DNA from: DASRCB01 sp035653295
Lineage (GTDB): Bacteria > Acidobacteriota > Terriglobia > Bryobacterales > Bryobacteraceae
Assembly: GCA_035653295.1 (NCBI GenBank)
Contig: DASRCB010000161.1
Coordinates: 1-25,189, forward strand
Direction: 5' to 3'
DNA: 25,189 nt
Made by a program: the position numbers and the translations under genes. This document shows positions 1 to 9,417 of the stretch, piece by piece. The stretch's first letter is position 1. Each line of letters opens with the position of its first letter. The notes beneath the pieces are model-generated. The model was not told the origin of the DNA, did no database searches, and was given only the letters and a program-made list of their open reading frames with translations.

Positions 1-168
1 GGTCGCATCCCTGCGTCGCCCTATCCTCCGCTCAGGTGCTTCCAGAGTGGGATTATCCATCGCTCGCCGTCAACGCTTTTGCAGCCAACGGCGACTACCC
101 CCTTAACTTCGTGTCTCACTCCAGGGGTTCACTTCAATCGCATACGCGCATCCCTCGTGCAGCGTCAG

Positions 169-216
169 GTCGAGCTCGGCCATGCCTCGATCACCACCAC
201 CGCACGTTACCTCGGT
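169..216 (+). pseudogene. Remnant of a tyrosine recombinase/integrase C-terminus
   Basis: The plus frame reads VELGHASITTTARYLG. This matches the C-terminal box of phage-type (XerC/D-like) tyrosine recombinases: the LGH box followed about nine residues later by the nucleophilic tyrosine in a T-x-RY context. Nothing upstream in this frame resembles the rest of the catalytic domain (no R-H-x-x-R box is visible), and the frame ends at a TAA at 271-273. I therefore read it as a degraded tail and not a working gene. The right arm of a strong hairpin covers the stop codon. A chance match is possible because only about 16 residues are diagnostic. Confidence 0.5.
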
Positions 217-276
217 CTTAGGCAGTACCCTTGCGGGGAGCGGGAAGTCTGTTCCCGCTCCCGTGCGAGGTAATGT
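204..276. repeat. Nested inverted repeats (strong hairpin/cruciform)
   Basis: A perfect 11-bp inverted repeat (236-246 with 252-262, loop GTCTG) is extended by 233-235/264-266 and 229-232/267-270 around a single bulged base, giving about 18 paired bases. An alternative outer stem pairs 204-214 with 266-276, with one G-U pair. No T-tract follows on either strand. The element lies 47 nt beyond the stop codon of the giant minus-strand gene, so it could end or protect that transcript. Its overlap with the recombinase remnant also makes a mobile-element end or folded attachment site possible. Confidence 0.7.
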
Positions 277-322
277 TCGCGCGGCCTGACCCCGTCAACC
301 GCGGAGCCCGTCTATCCTGCCG

Positions 323-3300
323 CTAAGGCGTCCACGTCCCTTCCAGCGTGAACGGCACGCCTTGCCCGCTGAAGCCCGTAACGCTCATATAAACGTTTTT
401 CGAGCCGGTGAACGAAGCGCTGAAGGTGAGCACGGCATTGAGGGTCAGTTGGTTGCCATTGGTGGTTACCGACGAAGCTCCCGCGTCCAGCGTGCACTGG
501 CTGTTGGTCAGCGTCGCTCCGGTCGTTCCGATGGTCACCGGCCCAAGGAACGCGGTTCCCGCATCATTTCGCATGTACAACGAATTGGTCGGTGGATAGT
601 AGTACACCCAGCAGGCGTTAGCGCCACCGGTCGTGCTGTTCACCATGAGGTACACGGTGTGGTAATCGCTTAAGCCGTCTGGATCTCCATATGTCGCATG
701 CAGCGTGACCGAGGTTCCCGTGCCCGAAGTCGGTGACAATGACACGAGGGTCGGCGGGCCGCCGCCCGGAATCGTGAAGGTCCCGCTGTTCACCTGGCCG
801 CTGGAAAGCCCGGTAAGCCCGACAGCGTACAGGTACACATTCTTGGGTCCAGGCGGGAACGTGAATGAAGTAAAGGCCCAGTTCACAGTCAGGGTATTGC
901 CCGTGGTGGACACCGTGGTGGCGGCGGCGCTCAGCGCGCACTGACTGTTGGAGAGCGTCGTGTTCGAGCCCAGCGTGGCCGTAGTCAGGGATGTGCCCGC
1001 GTCATTGGTCAGCGACAGAATGTTGCTCCGCGGCGCGTAATACGCATAGCACGCGTTGGCCACCGAGGCCACGGGTGAAATGAGGATGCGAACGCTGAAC
1101 AGGTCAGACACGCCGTCGGAGTCCGTATACTGCGCGGACAGAGTCGCCGACGTGCCACTACCGTTGGCAGGCGACAGGGAACCGACTGTTGGCGCCGAGG
1201 CCGCGAGTCCAGTCCCGCTCAAGCCGACCGGCTGCGTGCTGCCCGCGACGCCGCCGGAATTATCCGTGAAGACCAGGTTCGCCGATCGGCTGCCTGTTCC
1301 CTTCGGAGTGAAGATCACCGATACCGTGCAGTTGGCGCCCACGACCAGACTTGAGCCGCAGGTTGTCGTTTTCGAGAAGTCGCCTGGGTTCGTTCCGTTG
1401 AAGCTGATGCTGGTGATCAGCAGCGTACCCGTGCCGTTATTTGTAAGCGTGACATTTTGCGCGTAACTGCTTGTATTTACCGCCTGGCCGTTGAACGTCA
1501 GCGCCCCCGATGTTGACGCGTTGGGTACACCAACCCCGGTTCCTTTCAGCGTTGTCGTCTGTGTTGAGGAGGTGTTGTTCGAGTTGTCGGAAACGATCAG
1601 AGTCGCGGTCCGTGCGCCTGCCGCTGTGGGCTTGAACGTCACCGAAATCGTGCAGTTCCCGCCACTGGCGGCGAGGCTGGCCGGACAGTTGTTCGTCTGT
1701 GAGAAATCCGCGGCATTCGTTCCGCCAATGCTGATGCTGGACACCGCCGCGACTCCGGTGCCGTTGTTTGTCAGCGTGACGCTCTGGCTGGCGCTCGATG
1801 TGCCGATGCCCTGACTCCCTGAGAACGTGACCGTTCCCGGAGACAGCACTACCGTCGGTATACCAACGCCGTTGCCGTTCAGCGCTACCGTCTGCTGCGT
1901 CCCAGCTGTGTTATTCGCGTTGTCGGTGATGGTCAGTGTGCCGGTGCGCGTCCCGGCCTGCGTCGGTTTGAAGGCCACGTACACGTTGCAACTGCCGCCC
2001 TTGGCCAGGTTCCCAGGGAACGTGGTGGGGCAGGCGTTCGTGCCGGTGCTGATGATGAAGTCGCCTGTAATCCCAATGCCGCTGATGGTCAGCGTACCCG
2101 TCCCTCCATTGGTCAACGTTACGGCCTGAGCCGTGCTCGTCGTCCCAATGTTCTGGTTTCCGAAGTTCAGCGTGCCGGGCGTCGCTGTCGTGGCGTTTGG
2201 CACCGACTGCCCCGTTCCGCTCAGCACGATGGTCTGCGCCGAAGCGGTGTTATTCGCGTTGTCCGAAATCGTGATCGTGTCCGTGCGCGTGCCCGCGGCT
2301 GTGGGCGCAAAGCTGATCGAGATAGTACAGCTCGACCCATTATTCAGCGTCGTACCGCAGTTATTCACCTGGGTGAAATCCGTGCCGGTGGTGAACACCA
2401 GAGGCTGCGTGATGGTCAGTGGACCCGTTCCGGAGTTGGTCAGTGTGACCGTCACCGGGCCGTTCGTAGAGCCGATATTCGTGGTCGCGAACGCGGCGAG
2501 GTTGCAGTTCGAGGCAGTCGAGCCACTACCGCACGTGCCGGTGCCGCTCGCAAGCGCCGCTGTCGGCACGGCCACGCCGGTTCCACTCAAAGACGCATTC
2601 TGGGTCGCTCCGGAAACGTTTCCTGCATTATCGGTGAAGGTGAGACTGGCGCCCCGCGAGCCGGCGGCTGTCGGCTTGAACGCCACCGAAACCGTACAGG
2701 TCGGGTGCGGCGAGGTCACGGTCGCCGCCAGTGTCGTCCCGCAGGTCTTTGAGGTGATGATGAAGTCCCCCGCATTCGCGCCGGTCAGCGCAATGCCGGA
2801 GATGTTCAGAACGTCGGTGCCGGCGTTGGTCAGAGTCACGTTCTGCGCTGCCGTTGTCGTGCCGATGTTCGTGTTCGCGAAGGTCAGGCCGGCAGACAAG
2901 CTGGCCGCCGGAACGCCGAGTCCGGTTCCCTGCACCGTGATCGCCTGCGGCGAGTTTGCCGCGTTATCGGAGACGCTGAGGGTTGCCTGCCGCACCCCGC
3001 CCAGCGCGGGCGTGAACTTCACGGCAATGACACAGGTCTGGCCTGGCGTCAGCGTCGCTCCGCCGCAGCCGTCGGCCGAAATCGAGAATTCGGACGCGTT
3101 CGCCCCGCTCAGCGCAGCCCCGCTAAGGGTCAGATTCGCACTGCCGGTGTTCCTGACGCTCACATTCTGCGCCGCGCTGGTCGTGCCTACGTTCTGCACC
3201 GTGGAGAATACGAGCGGTGATGGACTCACCGCCGCAGCCGGTCCGGCGGTGACCGAATTACCCGTCAAAGTGATCGTCTGCGGGCTTCCGGTTGCTGAAT

Positions 3301-6300
3301 AGCTGACGGAAATGGTGTCCGGCAGGGACGATCCCGCGGTGCCGGCCTGGGGCGTGAACGAGACGTAGATGAAACACGTGCTCCGCGCCCCGAGTGAACT
3401 GCTGCAATTGTTCACGTTCAGGTTCCAGTCCGACCCGTTCGTGGCGCCCAGCGCATAGCTGAAGCCGCCGATGGTGCTGTCGGTCTGGTTGGTGACAAAC
3501 ACTGCCTGCGTTGTGCTGCTCGAGCCCGCCGCCTGATTCGGGAAGCTCAGCGACAGTGGCGAGATAACGACCGCCTGGCTGGCCGTGATTCCGGTACCGG
3601 ACAGTGAAACCGTATGCGGTCCGCCGGTCGCGGTGTCGCCAATCGTCAGCGTGCCGGTCCGGTTCCCCGTCGCTGAAGGATTGAAATTGACATTGATCTG
3701 GCAAGTCGCATTCGGTCCAAAATTTCCATTGCCGGTACAGCTGTCGTAGGTGATGGTGAAATCGGACGAGCCCAGCGAGATCGAGTCAGTTCCGATACTG
3801 AAGGTTTGGTTGCCAATGTTCTTCAGGCCGATGCCGATCGCCGCGCTTTGCGTGCTGACCACCTGCACCGGGAACTGGACGCTCCCAGGGCTGATCTGCA
3901 GTGTCTTCCCAGCGGAAACGCCGTTGCCCTTCAGCGTCGCCTGAGCGTTCGCGGTTGTCCCGTCGGCGTACGTGATGGGGTAGGTGATTGTCGCGCTGCG
4001 CGCCCCCGTCGTGGACGGCGTGAACGTCGCATTGATATTGCAGGAACTTCCAGGCTGCACCGTTACGCTGCTGCACTGATCGTAAGCGCCATTCCCCGAG
4101 AGAGAGAACTCGGCGCCGTTGCTGTTGAGAAGCGTGGCGATATTAAACGGCCGGTTGCCCGTATTGATCAGAGTCACCAGGACCTGGTACGGCGTGACCA
4201 CGCCGACGGCCTGATCGACGAAATTCCCCGTCGCCGGACTTACCGTAAACGTGTTCTTTTCCGCAACCGCTGTGCCGCCGAGGGCGAGCGACAGGTTCGC
4301 CGTCGTACTGTTGAAGTACGTAACCGGGAACACCAGCGTGCCGCTGCGGCCGTTCACGCCATTCGGCGTAAACGTGATGTTCATCTGGCAGGTGCTGCCA
4401 GGGTTAACGGTCTGCCCGCCGCAGCCGTTGGATCCGCCCTGACCGCTAAGGAAAGAGAACTCATTCGCCGTTGGCGCTCCAATGTTGCTGCTTCCCGTAC
4501 CCGGAAGCGTGCCCACCGTCAGCGGGACGTTCCCGGAGTTATACAAATAGACCGTCTGTGCCGCCGCCGTGGTCGTACCGGCCTGATTGACCGACGAATA
4601 CACCTGCGCTGTCGGGAAATTGACCGCGCCCGGCGAGAGATAGGAAGAGTTGATCTGCGCCACCGCATCGCCGGTCAGCGCTGTCGCGATGAGAGTCGTG
4701 TTGTTACTGTCGTTGAATTTCAGAGTTCCGGTGTTCAAACCGATCGATGCATTGCTCGGAGGAGCGAAGTTGACGTAAACGTAGCAGTTGCCGCCGCTGG
4801 CGGAGATTGTCTTTCCGCTGCACTGGTCGTTCGGCGTGTTGAAGTTGCCTGTGATCGAGACGTTCCCGAGCGTTACGCTCGCCGCGGTGTTGTTATAGAA
4901 ATACACGTAGTAGCTGGTCGGCGTACTGGTGCCTACTACGGTGGCCGGGTACGACATTTGATTCGGAACCGTCGTGTAATTGGCCGCTGTGGCGACGCCT
5001 GTTCCGCTGAGGGTGAGGCTCTCCGGGCTGTTCGCCGCGGAATTGGTGAAGGTGAGCGTCGTCGATCGTGACCCGGTTCCGCCCGGAGTCATGGTGACAT
5101 ACACGTAGCAGGTCGCCCCGGGCTGTAGCTGTCCACCGGAGCCGGGGCAACTGCCGTTGCTCACGGTGAAATCAGTTACGTTCCCTCCGCTCAGCACCCC
5201 GTCATCCGTGAATGTCACCGGCGAGGTTCCGGTGTTCGTAAGGTAAATCGCGTTGAAGTTATTCCCCGTGCCGGTGGACTGCCCCTGCACTACGGACCCG
5301 AAGCTGAACGTGTTCGCCGGTGTGAGCTGGATGGTCTGGTTCGCCGTGAAACCGGTTCCGTTCAATGTGGCGGGCTGATTACCGGCGGAACTGCTGACGT
5401 TTAGCGTGCCGGTTCGATTGGTCGCTCCCGTTGGAGTGAATTGCACGCCAACGTAGCACTGTGCCCCTGGATTCAGCGTATAGGGAGGATTACCGCATCC
5501 GAAGTTCAGCAGTGAGAAATCGCCGCTGTTCGTGCCGCTCAGACTGTAGCCGGTGACCTGAATCGGCGAGTTTCCTGGATTGTAAGTGTAGACGTATTGT
5601 ACGGCCGAAGTGGTGTTCGTGGCCTGATTAGCGAAGTTGATTTGTGCCGGATTTAGAACCAGAGTTCCGGTGGCAGTAAGGCCGTTGCCGGAGAGAGAAA
5701 TGGTTTGCGGGCTGTTCGGCGCGTTGTCAACAAGCGTCAGCGTACCCGTGCGGGCGCCCGTCGTCGTCGGCTTGAACTCCACCTGTATTTGGCAGTAACC
5801 CTCATACTGCGAGTGGCCGGGATATGGATTCGGATTCAGCGTCGCCGTTGGGCAGTTCGTGTAATTGATTAGGAAATCGCCGCTGACCAGAACGCGATCG
5901 ATGATGATCGGCGACGTCCCCTCGTTCAGCGCATAAATTGAAATCGGGCTGGTCGCGAACCCGACCGGCTGATCCGGGAAGTTCATCGAGCCACCGGGAT
6001 TGAACTCCAGTGTCTGGACCGCGGTAACGCCTGTGCCCGTCAGGTTAACGACGGCATTGGTTCCCGAGTTTACGACCGTGAGCGTGCCGGCGCGCGATCC
6101 TGCGGCTGCGGGCGTGAAGTTGACCTGAATATAGCAGGACACCTCCGGATTCAGCTGTAGGGGATTCACGCCACTGTTCAGGCAATTCGTGTTCTGAACC
6201 GCAAAGTCGGATCCATTCGTCCCGCCGAAGGTCAGAGCGGTGATCGTCACCGGCGCCGAACCGCTGTTCGTAACGTTGAATTGCTGCACGCCGGACGTGG

Positions 6301-9226
6301 TGCCCACGGTCTGAGTCGCAAAATTCAGAGTCGTGGCCGAAAGCGCCAGCGTTGTCGTGCCCCCGCTGACGGTGCCCGTACCGCTCAGTGGAACGTTCAG
6401 TGTCGGGCCTGCGTTCGTGACCTGCAGATTATCGTTCCACAACCCCTGCTGCGTCGGGTTGAACGTAACCTGGACCGTGCAACTGTTTCCAGGAATGAGC
6501 TGGCTGGGGCAGTTGTTTTGCTGCGAGAACGAGGGCGTGCCCGTCGAAATGGTCATCGCCGCGGTTTGGTCGCCGATGTTCGTCAGCGTAATGGTCTGGG
6601 CGCTGCTGACCGTCCCCACGGCCTGATTGCCAAACGTCAGCGCTGCAGGCTGCGCGCTCCACGTTCCCTGAATGAATGGGCCGTCGGCTCCGGACCCGCT
6701 CAGGTTGATCACCGTGGGGCTGTCGCTCGCGGTCGAGGTCACCATCACCGTGCCCGTGCGGGCGCCAGGCGCCGCCGGATCGAAGTTTAAAGTCAGGGAA
6801 CATATGCCGCCCGCGGGGATGGTTCCGTTGCAGCCGTCCGACTCGGAAAAGATCGAAGCCGGCGAAACCACGATCGAGCTGATCGTAGTCGCGGTTCCAC
6901 TAATGTTCCGGATCTTCACCGTCGCCGAACCCTGGTAGACGCTCGTGCTTACGCCAACGGGCTGTGTCCCGAAATTGATGCTCGTGGGAGTAGACCAGAG
7001 AAACGACGAGGACGAGTTTGCGAGCCGCGCCAGAAACGGATATGCCTGATTTGCATTGCTGATCGTGACCGGGAAATCCTGGGTTCCGGAGAGGTTTCCG
7101 ACCACCGACACATTACCCGAACTGTCCACGGCGGCGGATGGGGTCAGGCCGTAGTAAGGGCTGGAGATCCAGCCATTCTGCAACCCGCCCGCGATGCCGC
7201 TGAGGTAACTGGAGAAGAGCGCGCTCTGGCCGTTGGCCGCCAGCTGTACCACGAATGCCGAGGAGCCGGAGGTCGACGCGGTAGTCTGAACGGCGTTGGC
7301 GGTCGTTGGAAAATCGCTCGTGTTCGTGTACCCTGCGACCCATGCGGTGCAATTGCTGGTACAGCCGTTCGGGAGCACGATACTCCACGGCACCACGCTG
7401 CTTCCGCCTCCGTAGCTGCTGGGGCCGCCGAGGAACGTCGAATAGAGCTCCGTTGCGCCATCACCGCTCAGCTTCGTGACAAACCCACCAGCATAGGTGG
7501 TCTGATACGCTCCCGCCGTTGTCGGCCAGTCCGCATACCCGACCGCGCCCGTAACATAGGCGCTCGGGGCAGGACTCGTCGACGTGGTCTGGTCTACCGC
7601 AATCGATGCCCAGTAAGTCGGGTTGGAGTAGCCCAGATAGGCCGAGTACACCACTGCGCTCCCGGCAGGATTCAGCTTGGTAACGAAGATGCCGCCGCTG
7701 CCCGTGTCGTAACCCGTGTACTGAAAAGCCCCGGAGGTTACCAGGCTCGTGGAGCACGCCGCAACAGTGCAATTGGAAACGGCATAAGTGTTCCCCGAGG
7801 GATCGGCTGCCACGCCGAAAACCTCCGTATTACCGATACCCAGAAAAGTGGAATAGACCAGAGACGCCGGACCAGTGGCGGCCGTGGGATTGAACTGCGC
7901 CACGAAGCCGTTATAGTTGCTCCCTGGAGTCCCGGAGAAGGTCGTGTCGTAAGCCCCGGCGGTGGTTGGGAACGTCGAAGAGTAGGTATAGCCGCCCACG
8001 TAAGCGTATGTGACGCTGCTGATGGTTTCCACGGCGAGACCCAAACCGCCGGAATTGTTTGTGTCCGTGCCGCCGAACCAGGTCGCATACGGCGTACTGG
8101 CTCCTCCCGCCGCCACCTTGACCAGGAAGGCGTTGTTAGTTGCCGTAATGCTGCTTTTGTAAGCGTTGGCCGACGTGGGCAGCGTGTCGCCGGAGCCCTG
8201 GGAAATTCCGGTCACATACACGTTATCGGAGCCGTCAATCGCGATCCTGTCCGGGAAGAACGAGCCCGTGCCCAAAGTTGTGGTGTACTGAACCGCGCCG
8301 CTGGAGTTGATTTCCGCCACCCAGATTCCATTACCGTTGTTGGCGCCGGCCACAAAGGTGTTGCCGGAGTTGTCCACCGCCACTCCCGCGACGTAAATGT
8401 CGGGCAGGTACTCGGCAAATGAGAGCGCCAGAGCGGGATCGATCACGAGCTCGCGGCTATGATCGTATGCTCCGACCGCCAAGCTCACCAGAACCGGCTG
8501 GCCGTTCGCACTCCGATCCACCTGATAACGCGCAGCTACGCTGGTGCGCGTTCCGTCCTTCGAGACCTGATACGCGACCGGCTTCAGCAGGCGCGCCTGT
8601 GCGTCACCGAACTGAAACACCAGGTTTCCGTCGTCGTTGACGTGCGCTTTCTCCGCCCCGGAAAGCTTCATCTGGATCTGCCGAGCATCGGCGCCCGCAC
8701 GTAATACAAAGTCATACTCAAGGCGAGTTGGATTACCGTAAAACACGGCGTCTACGCCGGGGTAAACGGACTTATACCGAACCCGGGAGTAAGTCGGGAC
8801 ATCAGTGACCCAGGTCCTGCGATCGCTGGACGGAAAGTAGTTGGCCTTCCCGGGCAGAAGGCCTTCGGCCCCCAGAGCGACGTTAGCGGAGGAGTTTCCG
8901 AAAGTGAGGCCGAGCGTATGACGACGGTCGGGCCCGGTTTGAAATCGAGCGCCCGCTGGGTCAAGCTGAATCTCATACCCCGGTCCGTGCGCCAGAAAAC
9001 GCGTGGAACTATGGCTTTGGCCCCGATTCGGTTCGAAACTCAGGGGCGTAGAGACAAACTCGGCTGTGCGCTCTGCGGGACTGCCGCCTTCTCCGAGCGT
9101 GACCGTTGCCTGCCTCGAAATGTTTGTGGATTTTCCGCGCGCCACGCCTGAAGCGTCCGCGGCGGCAACATTGAAAAGCACGCCGGAGATGGCCAGCGCA
9201 AAGAAAACACGAACCCGTCGTAACAT
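323..9226 (-). CDS. Giant secreted protein: DUF7948-like head, SBBP-type propeller, 17 choice-of-anchor D repeats
   Basis: 2967 residues. Residues 1-23 form a signal peptide (RR, hydrophobic core, AADA). Residues 60-265 resemble DUF7948: PLSFEPNRGQ, a YPGVDAVFYG stretch, LEYDF and LVIDP. Residues 270-740 carry SBBP-like propeller repeats (VDxSGNxYVxG, YSTFLGG). Residues 745-2678 hold 17 Ig-like choice-of-anchor D repeats of about 114 residues, each with an INFGxQxVGT strand, an FTPxxxGxRTGTL strand and usually two cysteines. Residues 2679-2967 are two copies of a module with NAC and NSQC motifs. No C-terminal anchor or sorting signal is visible. It is probably a cell-surface or secreted adhesion/matrix protein; the role is inferred from architecture only. 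The ATG is preceded by a run of eight Gs one base away, an unusual ribosome-binding context. The next gene upstream on this strand, the ZIP gene, ends 482 bp away, so this gene is probably transcribed alone. Confidence 0.93.
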   Translation of the reverse strand: MLRRVRVFFALAISGVLFNVAAADASGVARGKSTNISRQATVTLGEGGSPAERTAEFVSTPLSFEPNRGQSHSSTRFLAHGPGYEIQLDPAGARFQTGPDRRHTLGLTFGNSSANVALGAEGLLPGKANYFPSSDRRTWVTDVPTYSRVRYKSVYPGVDAVFYGNPTRLEYDFVLRAGADARQIQMKLSGAEKAHVNDDGNLVFQFGDAQARLLKPVAYQVSKDGTRTSVAARYQVDRSANGQPVLVSLAVGAYDHSRELVIDPALALSFAEYLPDIYVAGVAVDNSGNTFVAGANNGNGIWVAEINSSGAVQYTTTLGTGSFFPDRIAIDGSDNVYVTGISQGSGDTLPTSANAYKSSITATNNAFLVKVAAGGASTPYATWFGGTDTNNSGGLGLAVETISSVTYAYVGGYTYSSTFPTTAGAYDTTFSGTPGSNYNGFVAQFNPTAATGPASLVYSTFLGIGNTEVFGVAADPSGNTYAVSNCTVAACSTSLVTSGAFQYTGYDTGSGGIFVTKLNPAGSAVVYSAYLGYSNPTYWASIAVDQTTSTSPAPSAYVTGAVGYADWPTTAGAYQTTYAGGFVTKLSGDGATELYSTFLGGPSSYGGGSSVVPWSIVLPNGCTSNCTAWVAGYTNTSDFPTTANAVQTTASTSGSSAFVVQLAANGQSALFSSYLSGIAGGLQNGWISSPYYGLTPSAAVDSSGNVSVVGNLSGTQDFPVTISNANQAYPFLARLANSSSSFLWSTPTSINFGTQPVGVSTSVYQGSATVKIRNISGTATTISSIVVSPASIFSESDGCNGTIPAGGICSLTLNFDPAAPGARTGTVMVTSTASDSPTVINLSGSGADGPFIQGTWSAQPAALTFGNQAVGTVSSAQTITLTNIGDQTAAMTISTGTPSFSQQNNCPSQLIPGNSCTVQVTFNPTQQGLWNDNLQVTNAGPTLNVPLSGTGTVSGGTTTLALSATTLNFATQTVGTTSGVQQFNVTNSGSAPVTITALTFGGTNGSDFAVQNTNCLNSGVNPLQLNPEVSCYIQVNFTPAAAGSRAGTLTVVNSGTNAVVNLTGTGVTAVQTLEFNPGGSMNFPDQPVGFATSPISIYALNEGTSPIIIDRVLVSGDFLINYTNCPTATLNPNPYPGHSQYEGYCQIQVEFKPTTTGARTGTLTLVDNAPNSPQTISLSGNGLTATGTLVLNPAQINFANQATNTTSAVQYVYTYNPGNSPIQVTGYSLSGTNSGDFSLLNFGCGNPPYTLNPGAQCYVGVQFTPTGATNRTGTLNVSSSAGNQPATLNGTGFTANQTIQLTPANTFSFGSVVQGQSTGTGNNFNAIYLTNTGTSPVTFTDDGVLSGGNVTDFTVSNGSCPGSGGQLQPGATCYVYVTMTPGGTGSRSTTLTFTNSAANSPESLTLSGTGVATAANYTTVPNQMSYPATVVGTSTPTSYYVYFYNNTAASVTLGNVSITGNFNTPNDQCSGKTISASGGNCYVYVNFAPPSNASIGLNTGTLKFNDSNNTTLIATALTGDAVAQINSSYLSPGAVNFPTAQVYSSVNQAGTTTAAAQTVYLYNSGNVPLTVGTLPGTGSSNIGAPTANEFSFLSGQGGSNGCGGQTVNPGSTCQMNITFTPNGVNGRSGTLVFPVTYFNSTTANLSLALGGTAVAEKNTFTVSPATGNFVDQAVGVVTPYQVLVTLINTGNRPFNIATLLNSNGAEFSLSGNGAYDQCSSVTVQPGSSCNINATFTPSTTGARSATITYPITYADGTTANAQATLKGNGVSAGKTLQISPGSVQFPVQVVSTQSAAIGIGLKNIGNQTFSIGTDSISLGSSDFTITYDSCTGNGNFGPNATCQINVNFNPSATGNRTGTLTIGDTATGGPHTVSLSGTGITASQAVVISPLSLSFPNQAAGSSSTTQAVFVTNQTDSTIGGFSYALGATNGSDWNLNVNNCSSSLGARSTCFIYVSFTPQAGTAGSSLPDTISVSYSATGSPQTITLTGNSVTAGPAAAVSPSPLVFSTVQNVGTTSAAQNVSVRNTGSANLTLSGAALSGANASEFSISADGCGGATLTPGQTCVIAVKFTPALGGVRQATLSVSDNAANSPQAITVQGTGLGVPAASLSAGLTFANTNIGTTTAAQNVTLTNAGTDVLNISGIALTGANAGDFIITSKTCGTTLAATVTSPHPTCTVSVAFKPTAAGSRGASLTFTDNAGNVSGATQNASLSGTGVAVPTAALASGTGTCGSGSTASNCNLAAFATTNIGSTNGPVTVTLTNSGTGPLTITQPLVFTTGTDFTQVNNCGTTLNNGSSCTISISFAPTAAGTRTDTITISDNANNTASAQTIVLSGTGQSVPNATTATPGTLNFGNQNIGTTSTAQAVTLTNGGTGTLTISGIGITGDFIISTGTNACPTTFPGNLAKGGSCNVYVAFKPTQAGTRTGTLTITDNANNTAGTQQTVALNGNGVGIPTVVLSPGTVTFSGSQGIGTSSASQSVTLTNNGTGVAAVSSISIGGTNAADFSQTNNCPASLAASGGNCTISVTFKPTAAGARTATLIVSDNSNNTSSTQTTTLKGTGVGVPNASTSGALTFNGQAVNTSSYAQNVTLTNNGTGTLLITSISFNGTNPGDFSKTTTCGSSLVVGANCTVSVIFTPKGTGSRSANLVFTDNSGGVAGSTQPVGLSGTGLAASAPTVGSLSPANGSGTSATLSAQYTDSDGVSDLFSVRILISPVASVANACYAYYAPRSNILSLTNDAGTSLTTATLGSNTTLSNSQCALSAAATTVSTTGNTLTVNWAFTSFTFPPGPKNVYLYAVGLTGLSSGQVNSGTFTIPGGGPPTLVSLSPTSGTGTSVTLHATYGDPDGLSDYHTVYLMVNSTTGGANACWVYYYPPTNSLYMRNDAGTAFLGPVTIGTTGATLTNSQCTLDAGASSVTTNGNQLTLNAVLTFSASFTGSKNVYMSVTGFSGQGVPFTLEGTWTP
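326..1192 (-). repeat. Two copies of the NAC/NSQC module (C-terminus of the giant protein)
   Basis: Residues 2679-2824 and 2825-2967 are tandem copies of one module. Both start PT-x-x-SLSP with a Gly/Ser turn, then show DxDGxSD or DPDGLSD, NAC followed by aromatic residues, NDAGT, a Thr-Leu-x-NSQC strand, a GN-x-LT strand and a K-NVY strand. The same order of motifs occurs three times at the C-terminus of the plus-strand giant protein (21595-22938). The two conserved cysteines probably form a disulfide in the exported protein (inference). I do not recognise it as a named domain. Confidence 0.8.
1193..6994 (-). repeat. Array of 17 choice-of-anchor D (ASPM/SPD-2/Hydin-like) repeats
   Basis: I counted 17 consecutive Ig-like units of roughly 105-130 residues by the recurring pattern: F-x-x-Q-x-VGT, TLTNxGT, a cysteine before a LxPGxxC segment, V-x-F-x-PTxxGxRT, and L-SGTG. 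Units nearest the C-terminus (about 12-17) are most alike and share a G-(V/L/Q)-x-VP linker. Units 4-8 are more divergent and have tyrosine-rich strands (CYVYV). This gradient suggests recent expansion at the C-terminal end. The count is by eye and could be off by one if a divergent unit was split or merged. Confidence 0.85.
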
Positions 9227-9235
9227 TCCCCCCCC
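9227..9235 (-). promoter_or_regulatory. Poly-G tract directly before the start codon of the giant gene
   Basis: On the minus strand the ATG at 9226 is preceded by one A and then eight Gs (C8 at 9228-9235 on the plus strand). There is no normally spaced AGGAG. The G-run may pair with the anti-Shine-Dalgarno pyrimidines, but at unusually short spacing. Runs of this length are prone to slippage, which here would change spacing and not frame. Confidence 0.5.
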
Positions 9236-9388
9236 AGGGCGCCCGACATCAACACACAGGAATCCACCATGCTCCGGTCGTTTGCTACGCAGAGATCTTA
9301 GTAAGTTCCCGCAGGCATACCGACCGCCGGCTGGTCGAGCGACAGCCAGGCGAGTGGATGTTAGCTGGACTTCAGAACGTTTCCGGCA

Positions 9389-9417
9389 ATCTTAGCGTAT
9401 GTTGTTGTTCGGCGCAA
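9389..9417 (-). promoter_or_regulatory. Weak sigma-70-like promoter candidate for the giant gene
   Basis: On the minus strand TTGCGC (9412-9417), 17 bp, then TAAGAT (9389-9394). Spacing is ideal but both hexamers are imperfect. It would leave a leader of about 155 nt before the ATG. Offered as the best match in the region only. Confidence 0.22.

Noticed and set aside
2133..3302. Long plus-strand open frame of 389 codons inside the giant minus-strand gene
   Set aside because: It is a Val/Pro-rich antisense reading of the repeat array (GC-rich codons rarely give stops), with no domain, signal or ribosome-binding site.
3806..5071. Plus-strand open frame of 421 codons
   Set aside because: Arg-rich antisense shadow of the anchor-D repeats; composition unlike any real protein in the window.
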